Below, one piece after another: positions 1 to 4,875 of a stretch of 6,417 nucleotides of DNA. The stretch covers positions 1-6,417 of the forward strand of contig JADFXO010000227.1 in NCBI GenBank assembly GCA_015233485.1, read 5' to 3'. A model generated the notes under the pieces. The model was not told where the DNA came from. It saw only the letters and a program-made list of their open reading frames with translations, and searched no databases. The DNA is from Nitrospirota bacterium (GTDB lineage Bacteria > Nitrospirota > Thermodesulfovibrionia > Thermodesulfovibrionales > Magnetobacteriaceae). The translations under genes and the position numbers were made by a program. Position 1 is the first letter of the stretch, and each line of letters opens with the position of its first letter.

Positions 1-21
1 AGTTGAATTGAGTTGATTGGT

Positions 22-56
22 GGCGTGGCAATTCAAACTGCCGCTAAGTATTTTTT
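22..56 (+). terminator. weak terminator-like hairpin at the left edge
   Basis: GTGGCA (25-30) can pair with TGCCGC (39-44), with one G-T wobble, around an 8-base loop; a run of six T follows at 51-56. The six-base gap between stem and T-run makes it a poor intrinsic terminator. It could end a plus-strand gene lying left of the window, but no coding sequence can be recognised in 1-60. Confidence 0.25.
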
Positions 57-66
57 AAACTTGGGG

Positions 67-96
67 TTGACCAAATGATAAGATAACCATTACAAT
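67..96 (+). promoter_or_regulatory. sigma-70-type promoter of the tRNA-Leu gene
   Basis: TTGACC at 67-72 matches the -35 consensus in five of six bases and TACAAT at 91-96 matches the -10 consensus in five of six, with an 18-base spacer. Transcription would start near 103, just before the mature tRNA 5' end at 106, so little 5' trimming would be needed. The stretch at 75-97 resembles a box in the 4024-4311 intergenic region (see findings). Confidence 0.7.
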
Positions 97-105
97 AAGA
101 CTGTT

Positions 106-190
106 GCCGGAGTGGCGGAATTGGTAGACGCAAGGGACTTAAAATCCCTCGGGTTTCGCGCTCGTGCCGGTTCAAGTCCGGCCTCCGGCA
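106..190 (+). tRNA. tRNA-Leu (anticodon UAA)
   Basis: This is an 85-nt class II tRNA. The acceptor stem pairs GCCGGAG (106-112) with CTCCGGC (183-189) without mismatch, and the discriminator base is A190, as expected for leucine. The anticodon stem is AGGGA/TCCCT (133-137 with 145-149); its seven-base loop CTTAAAA places anticodon TAA at 140-142, reading UUA and probably UUG. The long variable arm (about 150-165) is typical of Leu, Ser and bacterial Tyr tRNAs. The T arm is GCCGG-TTCAAGT-CCGGC (166-182). The 3' CCA is not encoded and must be added enzymatically. It is a single gene with its own promoter, convergent with the transporter operon that ends at 266. Confidence 0.97.
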
Positions 191-194
191 TTAA

Positions 195-233
195 TAAAAA
201 GGATGAACTTGCTGAAGGACGAGCCTTTTATCC
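195..233. terminator. possible bidirectional terminator between tRNA-Leu and the transporter operon
   Basis: AAAAGG (197-202) pairs with CCTTTT (224-229) around a 21-base loop. Read on the minus strand, the stem ends in a T-rich tail (CCTTTTTATTAA), which could stop the operon ending at 266; read on the plus strand the tail is weaker. A second inverted repeat, GGCAGC (238-243) with GCTGCC (260-265), lies directly after the ATPase stop codon but has no T-run. Both stems are short and the loops are large. Confidence 0.3.
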
Positions 234-265
234 ATTTGGCAGCAAAATAGTCATACTCGGCTGCC

Positions 266-1051
266 TTACGCTCCGGTTATTATCTTAAAATAATTGTCCG
301 GCGAGAGGGACTGCTCTTCTGGCCTTCTTTCGAGAAATGTCCGGACTTTGAGATCCTCCGACTTCTTAAAGTCTTCAAGTTCCCCTACAAAGACCACCTC
401 ACCGTTGTCGAGCATTATCACATAGTTGGCTATGGCGAAAATACTTGGCAGTTCGTGCGTCACCACAACGACGGTCATCTTAAATACCTGATGAAGCCTA
501 AGAATAAGCTCATCAAGGCCGGCCGCTGTTACGGGGTCAAGGCCGGCCGAAGGCTCGTCGAAATATAAGACGACCGGGTCCATTGCCATAGCCCGCGCTA
601 TTCCAGCCCTTTTTTTCATCCCTCCTGAGAGCTGTGCCGGAAAGAAATCGCCAAATCCCGAAAGCCCCACAAGGTCAAGCTTCATCCTGACGATTATGTC
701 TATGACCGGGCCCTTGAGTTTTGTATGTTCCTGTAACGGCAGTGCCACGTTTTCAGCCAGGGTCATGGAATTAAACAGCGCCGCGCTCTGAAATAAAACG
801 CCCATCTTTTTTCTGTATTCGTCGAGGCTGGCGTCGTCCATAGCGGCTATGTCCTTGCCATGAATATGAATACTGCCGCTTGTAGGCCTTAAAAGCCCTA
901 TCAGGTGCTTTAATAATGTGGTCTTGCCGCAGCCGCTGCCCCCGACGATTACAGTGGTCGTGCCCGTGGGGATGGAGAAGGAAATCCCTTTAAGTATCTC
1001 CCTTTCGCCATAATATGTCACCAAATTCGAGACTTCTATCGCGTTTTCCAT
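266..1051 (-). CDS. mlaF: MlaF-type ATP-binding protein of a lipid ABC transporter
   Basis: This 261-residue cytoplasmic ATPase would power lipid movement through its MlaE-type partner. It is a complete ABC nucleotide-binding domain: Walker A GGSGCGKTT (37-45, Lys43), Q-loop Gln88, signature LSGGM (141-145), Walker B VVLYFDEP (160-167, catalytic Glu166) and switch His199. The LSGGMKKR form of the signature is typical of the MlaF/Ttg2A/MKL family rather than of amino-acid or metal importers. The ATG (1049-1051) directly abuts the TAA of the permease gene, with no convincing Shine-Dalgarno of its own, so translation is probably coupled. In E. coli MlaF works with MlaE, MlaD and the STAS protein MlaB to maintain outer-membrane lipid asymmetry. 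Here it is the last gene of the run and no MCE gene follows. Family assignment is firm; the exact lipid and transport direction are unknown. Confidence 0.93.
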   Translation of the reverse strand: MENAIEVSNLVTYYGEREILKGISFSIPTGTTTVIVGGSGCGKTTLLKHLIGLLRPTSGSIHIHGKDIAAMDDASLDEYRKKMGVLFQSAALFNSMTLAENVALPLQEHTKLKGPVIDIIVRMKLDLVGLSGFGDFFPAQLSGGMKKRAGIARAMAMDPVVLYFDEPSAGLDPVTAAGLDELILRLHQVFKMTVVVVTHELPSIFAIANYVIMLDNGEVVFVGELEDFKKSEDLKVRTFLERRPEEQSLSPDNYFKIITGA

Positions 1052-1858
1052 TTACGTGAAGTAGTAAAATAAGGTCGTAAAAAATAAATCGATGACTATT
1101 ACCATAAAAATAGACGTTACGACAGAGGCAGTCGTTCGCCTTCCAACCTCTTCCGCCCCCGCGTTTACCTGAAATCCCTGATACGCTCCAATTATGGTAA
1201 TGACCACGCTGAATGCCCATGCCTTGACAAGCCCCGTAACGAGATCGCTTATTTGAAGTGCCTTAATGGTCTCATTTACATAGCTGGCCGAGTTGACGTC
1301 AAGCAAAGTGATTGACAGGGTAAACCCGCCAAACATCCCCACTACGTCAAAAAACGTCGTAAGGGCCGGCTGCATCACCATCAGCGCTATGAGTTTGGGC
1401 ACTACGAGAAACCTCACGGGATGGATTCCCATGCTGAGCAGCGCGTCGACTTCCTCCTGCGCCCTCATCGAGCCGATCTCGGCGGCAAAGGCCGACCCGC
1501 TGCGCCCGGCAATGATTATGGCCGTGATTATCGGGCCAAGCTCCCTGGTTACCGCAACACCCACTAAATCGGCCACATATATCATGGCGCCGAATTTCTT
1601 TAGCTGGTAGGCCGACTGAAGAGCCAATATCGCCCCGACGAAAAACGCTATTACGACCACCACCAGCACGGACTCATACCCTGTTTTTACCATCTCTGAG
1701 ACCGTAGCATGAAACCTCGGCGGTTTTCCTTTCAGCGGCGATACAAGCGTCCAGTCGAAGACCTCGTTTATCAGGACTGAGACCTTGTGCAGACCTTTTA
1801 ACGTGGACAGGGTTTTTCTGCCGATGTAACCTAAGGCGTTTTCAACTCTTTGCGGCAT
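1052..1858 (-). CDS. mlaE: MlaE-type permease of a lipid ABC transporter
   Basis: This 268-residue inner-membrane protein is the expected length for the MlaE/Ttg2B (DUF140) family. The family core is clear: RELGP at 105-109, then AGRSGSAFAAEIGSMRAQEE at 117-136 with conserved EIGSM, then a GIHPVRFLVVPK segment (144-155) and GAEEVGRRTTASVV near 234-247. Hydrophobic stretches at about 62-82, 147-177, 210-227 and 243-265 fit the permease fold; the N-terminal ~50 residues suit an amphipathic interfacial helix. Its ATG (1856-1858) lies inside the end of the STAS gene (17-bp overlap), and its TAA touches the ATPase ATG, so STAS protein, permease and ATPase are probably made in linked amounts. A possible ribosome site, GGAAG, sits 8 bases upstream. 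Two copies would be expected per transporter, with an MlaD-like MCE hexamer encoded elsewhere. Confidence 0.93.
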   Translation of the reverse strand: MPQRVENALGYIGRKTLSTLKGLHKVSVLINEVFDWTLVSPLKGKPPRFHATVSEMVKTGYESVLVVVVIAFFVGAILALQSAYQLKKFGAMIYVADLVGVAVTRELGPIITAIIIAGRSGSAFAAEIGSMRAQEEVDALLSMGIHPVRFLVVPKLIALMVMQPALTTFFDVVGMFGGFTLSITLLDVNSASYVNETIKALQISDLVTGLVKAWAFSVVITIIGAYQGFQVNAGAEEVGRRTTASVVTSIFMVIVIDLFFTTLFYYFT

Positions 1859-2171
1859 CTTCTAAGCTTCCGTAGATGTCAAAAACCTTGTCGAGTTTTG
1901 AGAAATTAAATATCTCCATCACCCTGTCGGGTACCTGGGCCATTTTCAATTTGCCCTTGTAGGCGAGCATCTTCTTCAGTGCCTCCACAAATGTGGCAAT
2001 GCCGGAGCTGTCTATGTATTTTACATCTTTAAGATTTACGATTACAGTGGCCACATTTTTCTTCACCATAGATAGCATCGTATCCCTTAGTGCCGGCGAG
2101 GAGTACATATCTATCTCACCGGCAATGGACACGACCATGTAATCTGAATGCTCAGCAGTATCAATTTTCAT
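1842..2171 (-). CDS. STAS-domain protein, RsbV/SpoIIAA-like anti-anti-sigma type or MlaB-like
   Basis: This 109-residue protein is a single STAS domain. It opens with a beta-rich segment (VVSIAGEIDMYSSPALRD, 13-30) and has the diagnostic YIDSSGIATF at 52-61; Ser55 or Ser56 sits where SpoIIAA and RsbV are phosphorylated by their cognate kinase. The start has a good ribosome site (GAGGA, 6 bases before the ATG). It begins 17 bp after the RsbW-like gene and ends 17 bp inside the permease gene. It therefore sits between two possible partners: the kinase/phosphatase pair, which would switch its phosphorylation, and the MlaEF transporter, whose E. coli counterpart carries the STAS protein MlaB on MlaF. 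Domain identity and probable phosphorylation site are seen; which partner it serves, or both, is inference. No sigma factor gene is nearby. Confidence 0.92.
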   Translation of the reverse strand: MKIDTAEHSDYMVVSIAGEIDMYSSPALRDTMLSMVKKNVATVIVNLKDVKYIDSSGIATFVEALKKMLAYKGKLKMAQVPDRVMEIFNFSKLDKVFDIYGSLEDAAKS

Positions 2172-2188
2172 TTAGAATCCTCGCGGCC

Positions 2189-2620
2189 TCATTTTGAAAG
2201 GGCCGCCTCGTCCGTATTTTTATATCTGGTCAAAAGCAGCCTGTTACCGTTTCTTTTTTTCTTATCGAAGGCAACTATATGAAATGCCTTTTTGATAAAG
2301 TGGATGCCCAGGCCGCCCGGCCTTACTTCGTCCAGTTCACGAATCTTTATGTCCTCTAATCTGGCCTTATTCCCTGAGTCTTCGATTGTGACCTGAAAAC
2401 TTTCTTGTGTGTCCTCGAATTTCACCGTGATTTTTCTCGTGCAGTCACACTTGTACGCATACTTTATCACATTGGAGCAGGCCTCATCGACGGCATGTTT
2501 TATATCCTCGGCCTCGGCAGCGCCCAATCCGCAAATCTCAGCGGCAAGCAGCGCGGCCGCCCGAACTACCGCCAGATACTTAGGATGTGACGGTATCGTT
2601 ATGACTATTGGATTATCCAT
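2189..2620 (-). CDS. RsbW/SpoIIAB-like serine kinase (anti-sigma-factor type, GHKL ATPase fold)
   Basis: This 143-residue soluble protein matches RsbW/SpoIIAB in length. The Bergerat ATP-binding motifs are present: N box DIKHAVDEACSNVIKYAY at 39-56 (Glu46 and Asn50 for catalysis and Mg binding), G1 box EDSGNKA at 80-86, and G2 box RPGGLGIHFIKKAF at 100-113. There is no phosphoacceptor His domain, so it is not a sensor histidine kinase. Proteins of this type phosphorylate a STAS partner on Ser/Thr and bind either that partner or a sigma factor. The STAS gene follows after 17 bp and the phosphatase gene precedes it, forming a complete partner-switch set. An in-frame TGA at 2624-2626 fixes the start at the ATG 2618-2620, which has no clear ribosome site; a strong AAGGAGGAG lies about 33 bases upstream, before a 12-codon mini-ORF that overlaps this ATG. 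Its true target, sigma factor or transporter, is unknown. Confidence 0.9.
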   Translation of the reverse strand: MDNPIVITIPSHPKYLAVVRAAALLAAEICGLGAAEAEDIKHAVDEACSNVIKYAYKCDCTRKITVKFEDTQESFQVTIEDSGNKARLEDIKIRELDEVRPGGLGIHFIKKAFHIVAFDKKKRNGNRLLLTRYKNTDEAALSK

Positions 2621-2651
2621 CTTTCATATAACCATAACCACGCAGGGACAA
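2613..2651 (-). other. possible 12-codon leader mini-ORF overlapping the RsbW-like start
   Basis: A strong Shine-Dalgarno-like AAGGAGGAG (2653-2661) precedes TTG at 2649-2651, which opens a frame reading MSLRGYGYMKDG and stopping at TAA 2613-2615, a few bases past the kinase ATG (2618-2620). Such an overlap would allow a terminating ribosome to restart on the kinase gene. The spacing between AGGAGG and TTG is only 3 bases, shorter than ideal, so the assignment is tentative; the ribosome site itself is clear. Confidence 0.3.
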
Positions 2652-2682
2652 TCTCCTCCTTGAAATTCTCTTTAACATGCAA

Positions 2683-4023
2683 TTATTGCCATTTCAACTC
2701 GACCAGCGTAATATCGTCTGACATCTCAGCGCCATTAGAAAAATCCTGTACAAAATCAATTATGGCCTGAACAAACGTATCCTTCTCTCGATGTTCTTTT
2801 ACAAATGAGACGAGGCACTCAAAGCCAAGCCTTTCGCCGCTGGTATTTTTCGCGTCAAACACCCCGTCGGTAAGGATTAACAGGCTGTCGCCGCTTTTGA
2901 GCGTGAACTCTGAGGATGTGTATTCGTACTGTAATATGCCAAGTGGCGGGCCTGAGGGGATGTCCATGATCTTTACGCCGGAGTTCGTTACCCATAAAAA
3001 TGGCGGATGCCCTGCCGCTGAGACGGTGAACTGTCCTGTATTGACGTTGACCACAAAGTATGAGGCCGTCAGGAACATCCCCATTGGGCTGTTTGACAGT
3101 CCCTCGTTGAGGCGGTTAAATACGACCTCCGGGCGCTCTATCATCTTTGATTTGTATCTGAAATCGCTGATTATCTTGGCCATATACAATGCGGCTGAGA
3201 TGCCCTTGCCTGAGACGTCTCCGACAAGAACTCCGATAGAGCCGCTTACGGGTTCAAGAAAATCGTAAATGTCGCCGCCGATCTTCTCTGCCGGTATGTT
3301 AGTGGCTGATACGCGGAGATTTCCCTTTCTGAAGGCAGGGGTCTCCGGCAGAAAACTCTTCTGGAGCACCGAGGCGATTTCAAGCCCCTGACGAAATTTT
3401 TCCATTTGCACGGATTCGGTGTAAAACCGCGAGTTCTCTATCGCCGCTGAGATCTGGACACAGAAGGTCTGAAATATTCCTGCGTCGTAGTCCGAGAAAT
3501 GGCCCTTGTCCTTTGAATTCATTACCATGGCCACGCCCAAAAGCCCGCGCCGTCCAACCAGAGGCACGGCTATCAGGCTTTTAGTCTCAAAATTATTCAT
3601 CTGGTTAGCCTTGCGATAAAATCGTTCGTCAAGATAAACATCCTTTATAACGACCGGCTCAAGATGCTCAGCGACCCAGCCGGCTATCCCCTGGCCTATA
3701 TCGAAGGTAACTCTATCTTTTAATAAGACGTTTGACGTTACGAGCTGCCCCGTTATGGCAAACTCGGAAACGAGTTTATTCGATTCCTTGTCGTACTGCA
3801 ATATGGAGCAGGCCTCGGCCTGCATTATGTGTTTGGCCTTTTCCATGACAATCGAAATCAGCCTGCTGTAATCAAGAGTTGAGGATATGATAGAGGAGAC
3901 TTCGATAATGGTCTCAAGGTCTTCGACCTTTTTTTCGATGTCCCTGAGATAGCCGGCAGAGACCGTTACCGTATCTTTTTTCTTTTTTGACGCCACCGAA
4001 CTGTTTTTCACATTATTTTTCAT
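2683..4023 (-). CDS. GAF-domain PP2C-family (SpoIIE/RsbU-type) serine phosphatase
   Basis: This 446-residue cytoplasmic protein has a lysine-rich N-terminus (KKKK at 13-16), a short helical segment (24-40), a GAF sensor domain (about 43-197), a helical linker (about 200-228, containing the common IASVLQKSFLPE pattern), and a SpoIIE-type PP2C domain (about 230-446). Metal-binding and catalytic motifs are intact: GGDIYDF at 249-255, GDVSGKG at 268-274, AAGHPP at 336-341, TDGVFD at 385-390 and SDDIT at 435-439. Enzymes of this class dephosphorylate STAS proteins, here most likely the product two genes downstream, in response to a signal at the GAF domain; the ligand cannot be told. It is the first gene of the run. 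Its ATG (4021-4023) lacks a clear ribosome site and lies about 7 nt after the predicted start of the nearest promoter, so the start is somewhat uncertain; GTG codons at residues 5 and 10 are alternatives. Confidence 0.92.
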   Translation of the reverse strand: MKNNVKNSSVASKKKKDTVTVSAGYLRDIEKKVEDLETIIEVSSIISSTLDYSRLISIVMEKAKHIMQAEACSILQYDKESNKLVSEFAITGQLVTSNVLLKDRVTFDIGQGIAGWVAEHLEPVVIKDVYLDERFYRKANQMNNFETKSLIAVPLVGRRGLLGVAMVMNSKDKGHFSDYDAGIFQTFCVQISAAIENSRFYTESVQMEKFRQGLEIASVLQKSFLPETPAFRKGNLRVSATNIPAEKIGGDIYDFLEPVSGSIGVLVGDVSGKGISAALYMAKIISDFRYKSKMIERPEVVFNRLNEGLSNSPMGMFLTASYFVVNVNTGQFTVSAAGHPPFLWVTNSGVKIMDIPSGPPLGILQYEYTSSEFTLKSGDSLLILTDGVFDAKNTSGERLGFECLVSFVKEHREKDTFVQAIIDFVQDFSNGAEMSDDITLVELKWQ

Positions 4024-4036
4024 TAGATTAGTGTTT

Positions 4037-4065
4037 ATTCTAACATTTCAACGCCGAAATCACAA
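4037..4065 (-). promoter_or_regulatory. sigma-70-type promoter of the phosphatase-transporter operon
   Basis: Read on the minus strand, TTGTGA (4065-4060) and TAGAAT (4042-4037) match the -35 in four and the -10 in five of six bases, separated by exactly 17 bases. Transcription would begin around 4030, only about 7 nt before the ATG, giving a nearly leaderless message. That agrees with the lack of a visible ribosome site. If the real start codon is further in, the leader would be longer. Confidence 0.5.
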
Positions 4066-4212
4066 CTACCCTGGGATAAACTATTTACGATGAGGTTATA
4101 AATAGCGGCAGTTGGCGTGATGACGAGCGGTTAATACTCCATGATAAGATATTTACAATAGCTTAGCTTCGTCAAATCCACCAATAGTCCTTCCCATTCT
4201 TAGTTTGTGACT

Positions 4213-4240
4213 ATATCGGTTTTTTAGGGCATATGAGTTA
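4213..4240 (-). promoter_or_regulatory. possible sigma-28-like promoter facing the phosphatase operon
   Basis: On the minus strand, TAAC (4240-4237), a 16-base spacer and ACCGATAT (4220-4213) resemble the FliA/SigD consensus (TAAA, about 15 bases, GCCGATAA or GCCGATAT). The -10 element matches in seven of eight bases, the -35 in three of four. It would give a leader of about 180 nt before the phosphatase ATG. It is weaker than its plus-strand mirror image and could instead be half of an operator. Confidence 0.35.
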
Positions 4241-4266
4241 AAGTTTTGACGAATAGCAACCGATAA
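4239..4266 (+). promoter_or_regulatory. sigma-28 (FliA/SigD)-like promoter of the small HTH-like gene
   Basis: TAAAGTTT (4239-4246) is a perfect match to the extended sigma-28 -35 element, and ACCGATAA (4259-4266) matches GCCGATAA in seven of eight bases. The spacer between TAAA and the -10 octamer is 16 bases, one more than the E. coli norm and within the range for B. subtilis SigD. Transcription would start near 4273, about 28 nt before the ribosome site at 4301. This implies that the gene belongs to a motility or other sigma-28 regulon. Confidence 0.6.
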
Positions 4267-4300
4267 AGAATTTACAACTGTAGACCGTAAATGACTTACA

Positions 4301-4306
4301 AGGAGG
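4301..4306 (+). promoter_or_regulatory. strong ribosome binding site deciding the start of the small gene
   Basis: AGGAGG, five bases before ATG 4312, is the only perfect Shine-Dalgarno in front of a plus-strand gene here. It shows that the seven residues encoded upstream from the in-frame ATG at 4291 are not translated as part of the protein. Confidence 0.85.
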
Positions 4307-4311
4307 TTATT

Positions 4312-4638
4312 ATGTCAAGCATTGGAGGCATTCAGGGTATAGGAGGAATTACTCAGGGCGTTGTTAATGCGCCTGCGGCTAATTCAGAACCCATCACCCC
4401 AAAAAAAACCGAGGCTGAAGCACCTGCCCCTCAGACAACCGCAGCAAGCGCATCTGGTGCGGCCACTGTCCAGCTTTCAAATGCTGCTCAAGCCCTTCAA
4501 TTACAGCAACAGGGACTTACCGCGGCACAGATTTCCCATAAACTGGGCATAAGTATCAACAAAGTTAACGGTTACCTGGGGACTGGGACGAACACTAATA
4601 CTGCTGCAACTACACCTAAGGCAAGCGGCACAACATAG
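4312..4638 (+). CDS. small low-complexity protein with an HTH-like segment, function unknown
   Basis: The ATG at 4312 is chosen because AGGAGG (4301-4306) lies 5 bases upstream; an in-frame ATG at 4291 has no such site. The product is 108 residues. It has a Gly/Ile-rich start (SSIGGIQGIGGI), a Pro/Ala/Thr-rich linker to about 52, then VQLSNAAQALQLQQQ (53-67), a segment GLTAAQISHKLGISINKVNG (68-87) that looks like the helix-turn-helix of LuxR or sigma region 4 type proteins, and a Thr/Asn-rich tail. It has no signal peptide and no membrane segment. The family is not recognised with confidence. Possibilities are a small DNA-binding regulator or, given the sigma-28-like promoter and the LSNAAQAL stretch, a flagellum-associated or exported small protein. 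It is divergent from the phosphatase operon and followed by a strong hairpin. Confidence 0.85.
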   Translation: MSSIGGIQGIGGITQGVVNAPAANSEPITPKKTEAEAPAPQTTAASASGAATVQLSNAAQALQLQQQGLTAAQISHKLGISINKVNGYLGTGTNTNTAATTPKASGTT

Positions 4639-4646
4639 GAATAGAC

Positions 4647-4717
4647 AGAAAGCCCTGCGTGGCGTTTCTTTAACACTGGACAAGAGGGGGTGCTCTTCTC
4701 CAGTGTTAAGGTGTTTT
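4647..4717 (+). terminator. two overlapping hairpins forming the terminator of the small gene
   Basis: The main hairpin pairs TTAACACTGGA (4670-4680) with TCCAGTGTTAA (4699-4709) perfectly over 11 bp. After one C-C mismatch it continues as AAGAG/CTCTT (4682-4686 with 4693-4697) with a GGGGTG loop, and is followed by a short T-run (4714-4717). Just upstream, AGAAAGCC (4647-4654) can pair with GGC-g-TTTCT (4661-4669) around a six-base loop, leading into TTT. The two stems share bases 4668-4669, so they compete slightly. Nothing on the minus-strand side resembles a T-tract, so termination should act on plus-strand transcripts only. Confidence 0.7.
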
Positions 4718-4753
4718 CGGATACAAGTCCCTCACTCTACTGGTTTAGCATCA

Positions 4754-4843
4754 TTAAATTTCGCTACATACTTTATTCCACTTAATGAGGATGTATCTTT
4801 TGCCGATTTCGGGTATGTGCGCGGCTGATTTGTCTTTAGCCAT
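4754..4843 (-). CDS. doubtful 29-residue ORF downstream of the Ser/Thr kinase
   Basis: An ATG at 4841-4843, 32 bp after the kinase stop codon, opens a frame reading MAKDKSAAHIPEIG then KRYILIKWNKVCSEI, stopping at TAA 4754-4756. The composition is protein-like (basic, few low-complexity residues), but the ribosome site is poor (only an AGGG immediately before the ATG) and there is no recognisable family. It may be a small co-transcribed gene, a decayed gene remnant, or chance. The rest of 4710-4875 shows nothing further. Confidence 0.2.
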   Translation of the reverse strand: MAKDKSAAHIPEIGKRYILIKWNKVCSEI

Positions 4844-4875
4844 GCCCTGTTTATTTTTTTTCTATAAGTTATCTT

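Larger units (their letters stand above)
4075..4278. repeat. three near-copies of a 17-bp GATAA...TTTAC box
   Basis: GATAAACTATTTACGAT (4075-4091), GATAAGATATTTACAAT (4143-4159) and GATAAAGAATTTACAAC (4262-4278) are identical to one another in 13 to 14 of 17 positions, all in the same orientation, with starts 68 and 119 bp apart. They lie wholly in the divergent intergenic region. They may be binding sites for a regulator or degenerate promoter -10 regions; the middle one contains TACAAT, with TTAATA 17 bases upstream (4131-4136). Confidence 0.45.

Noticed and set aside
36..46. 11-base inverted match between 36-46 and 4103-4113 (TAGCGGCAGTT)
   Set aside because: Several matches of this length are expected by chance between strands in 6.4 kb; nothing around it extends the similarity.
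1293..1610. Plus-strand open frame of 105 codons inside the permease gene
   Set aside because: It is antisense to a clear MlaE coding sequence, has no recognisable domain and is explained as a shadow frame.
2189..2620. RsbW-like protein read as a two-component sensor histidine kinase
   Set aside because: There is no dimerisation/phosphoacceptor domain and the length and neighbours fit the RsbW/SpoIIAB type.
2897..3268. Plus-strand open frame of 123 codons inside the phosphatase gene
   Set aside because: It lies opposite intact PP2C catalytic motifs and encodes nothing recognisable.
4291..4293. ATG as the start of the small HTH-like protein
   Set aside because: No ribosome site precedes it, whereas AGGAGG lies at ideal distance from the ATG at 4312.
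4361..4552. Second reading frame within the small gene, and the opposite-strand frame at 4501-4683
   Set aside because: Neither has a ribosome site; the latter runs through the terminator hairpin. The frame from 4312 has the signals.
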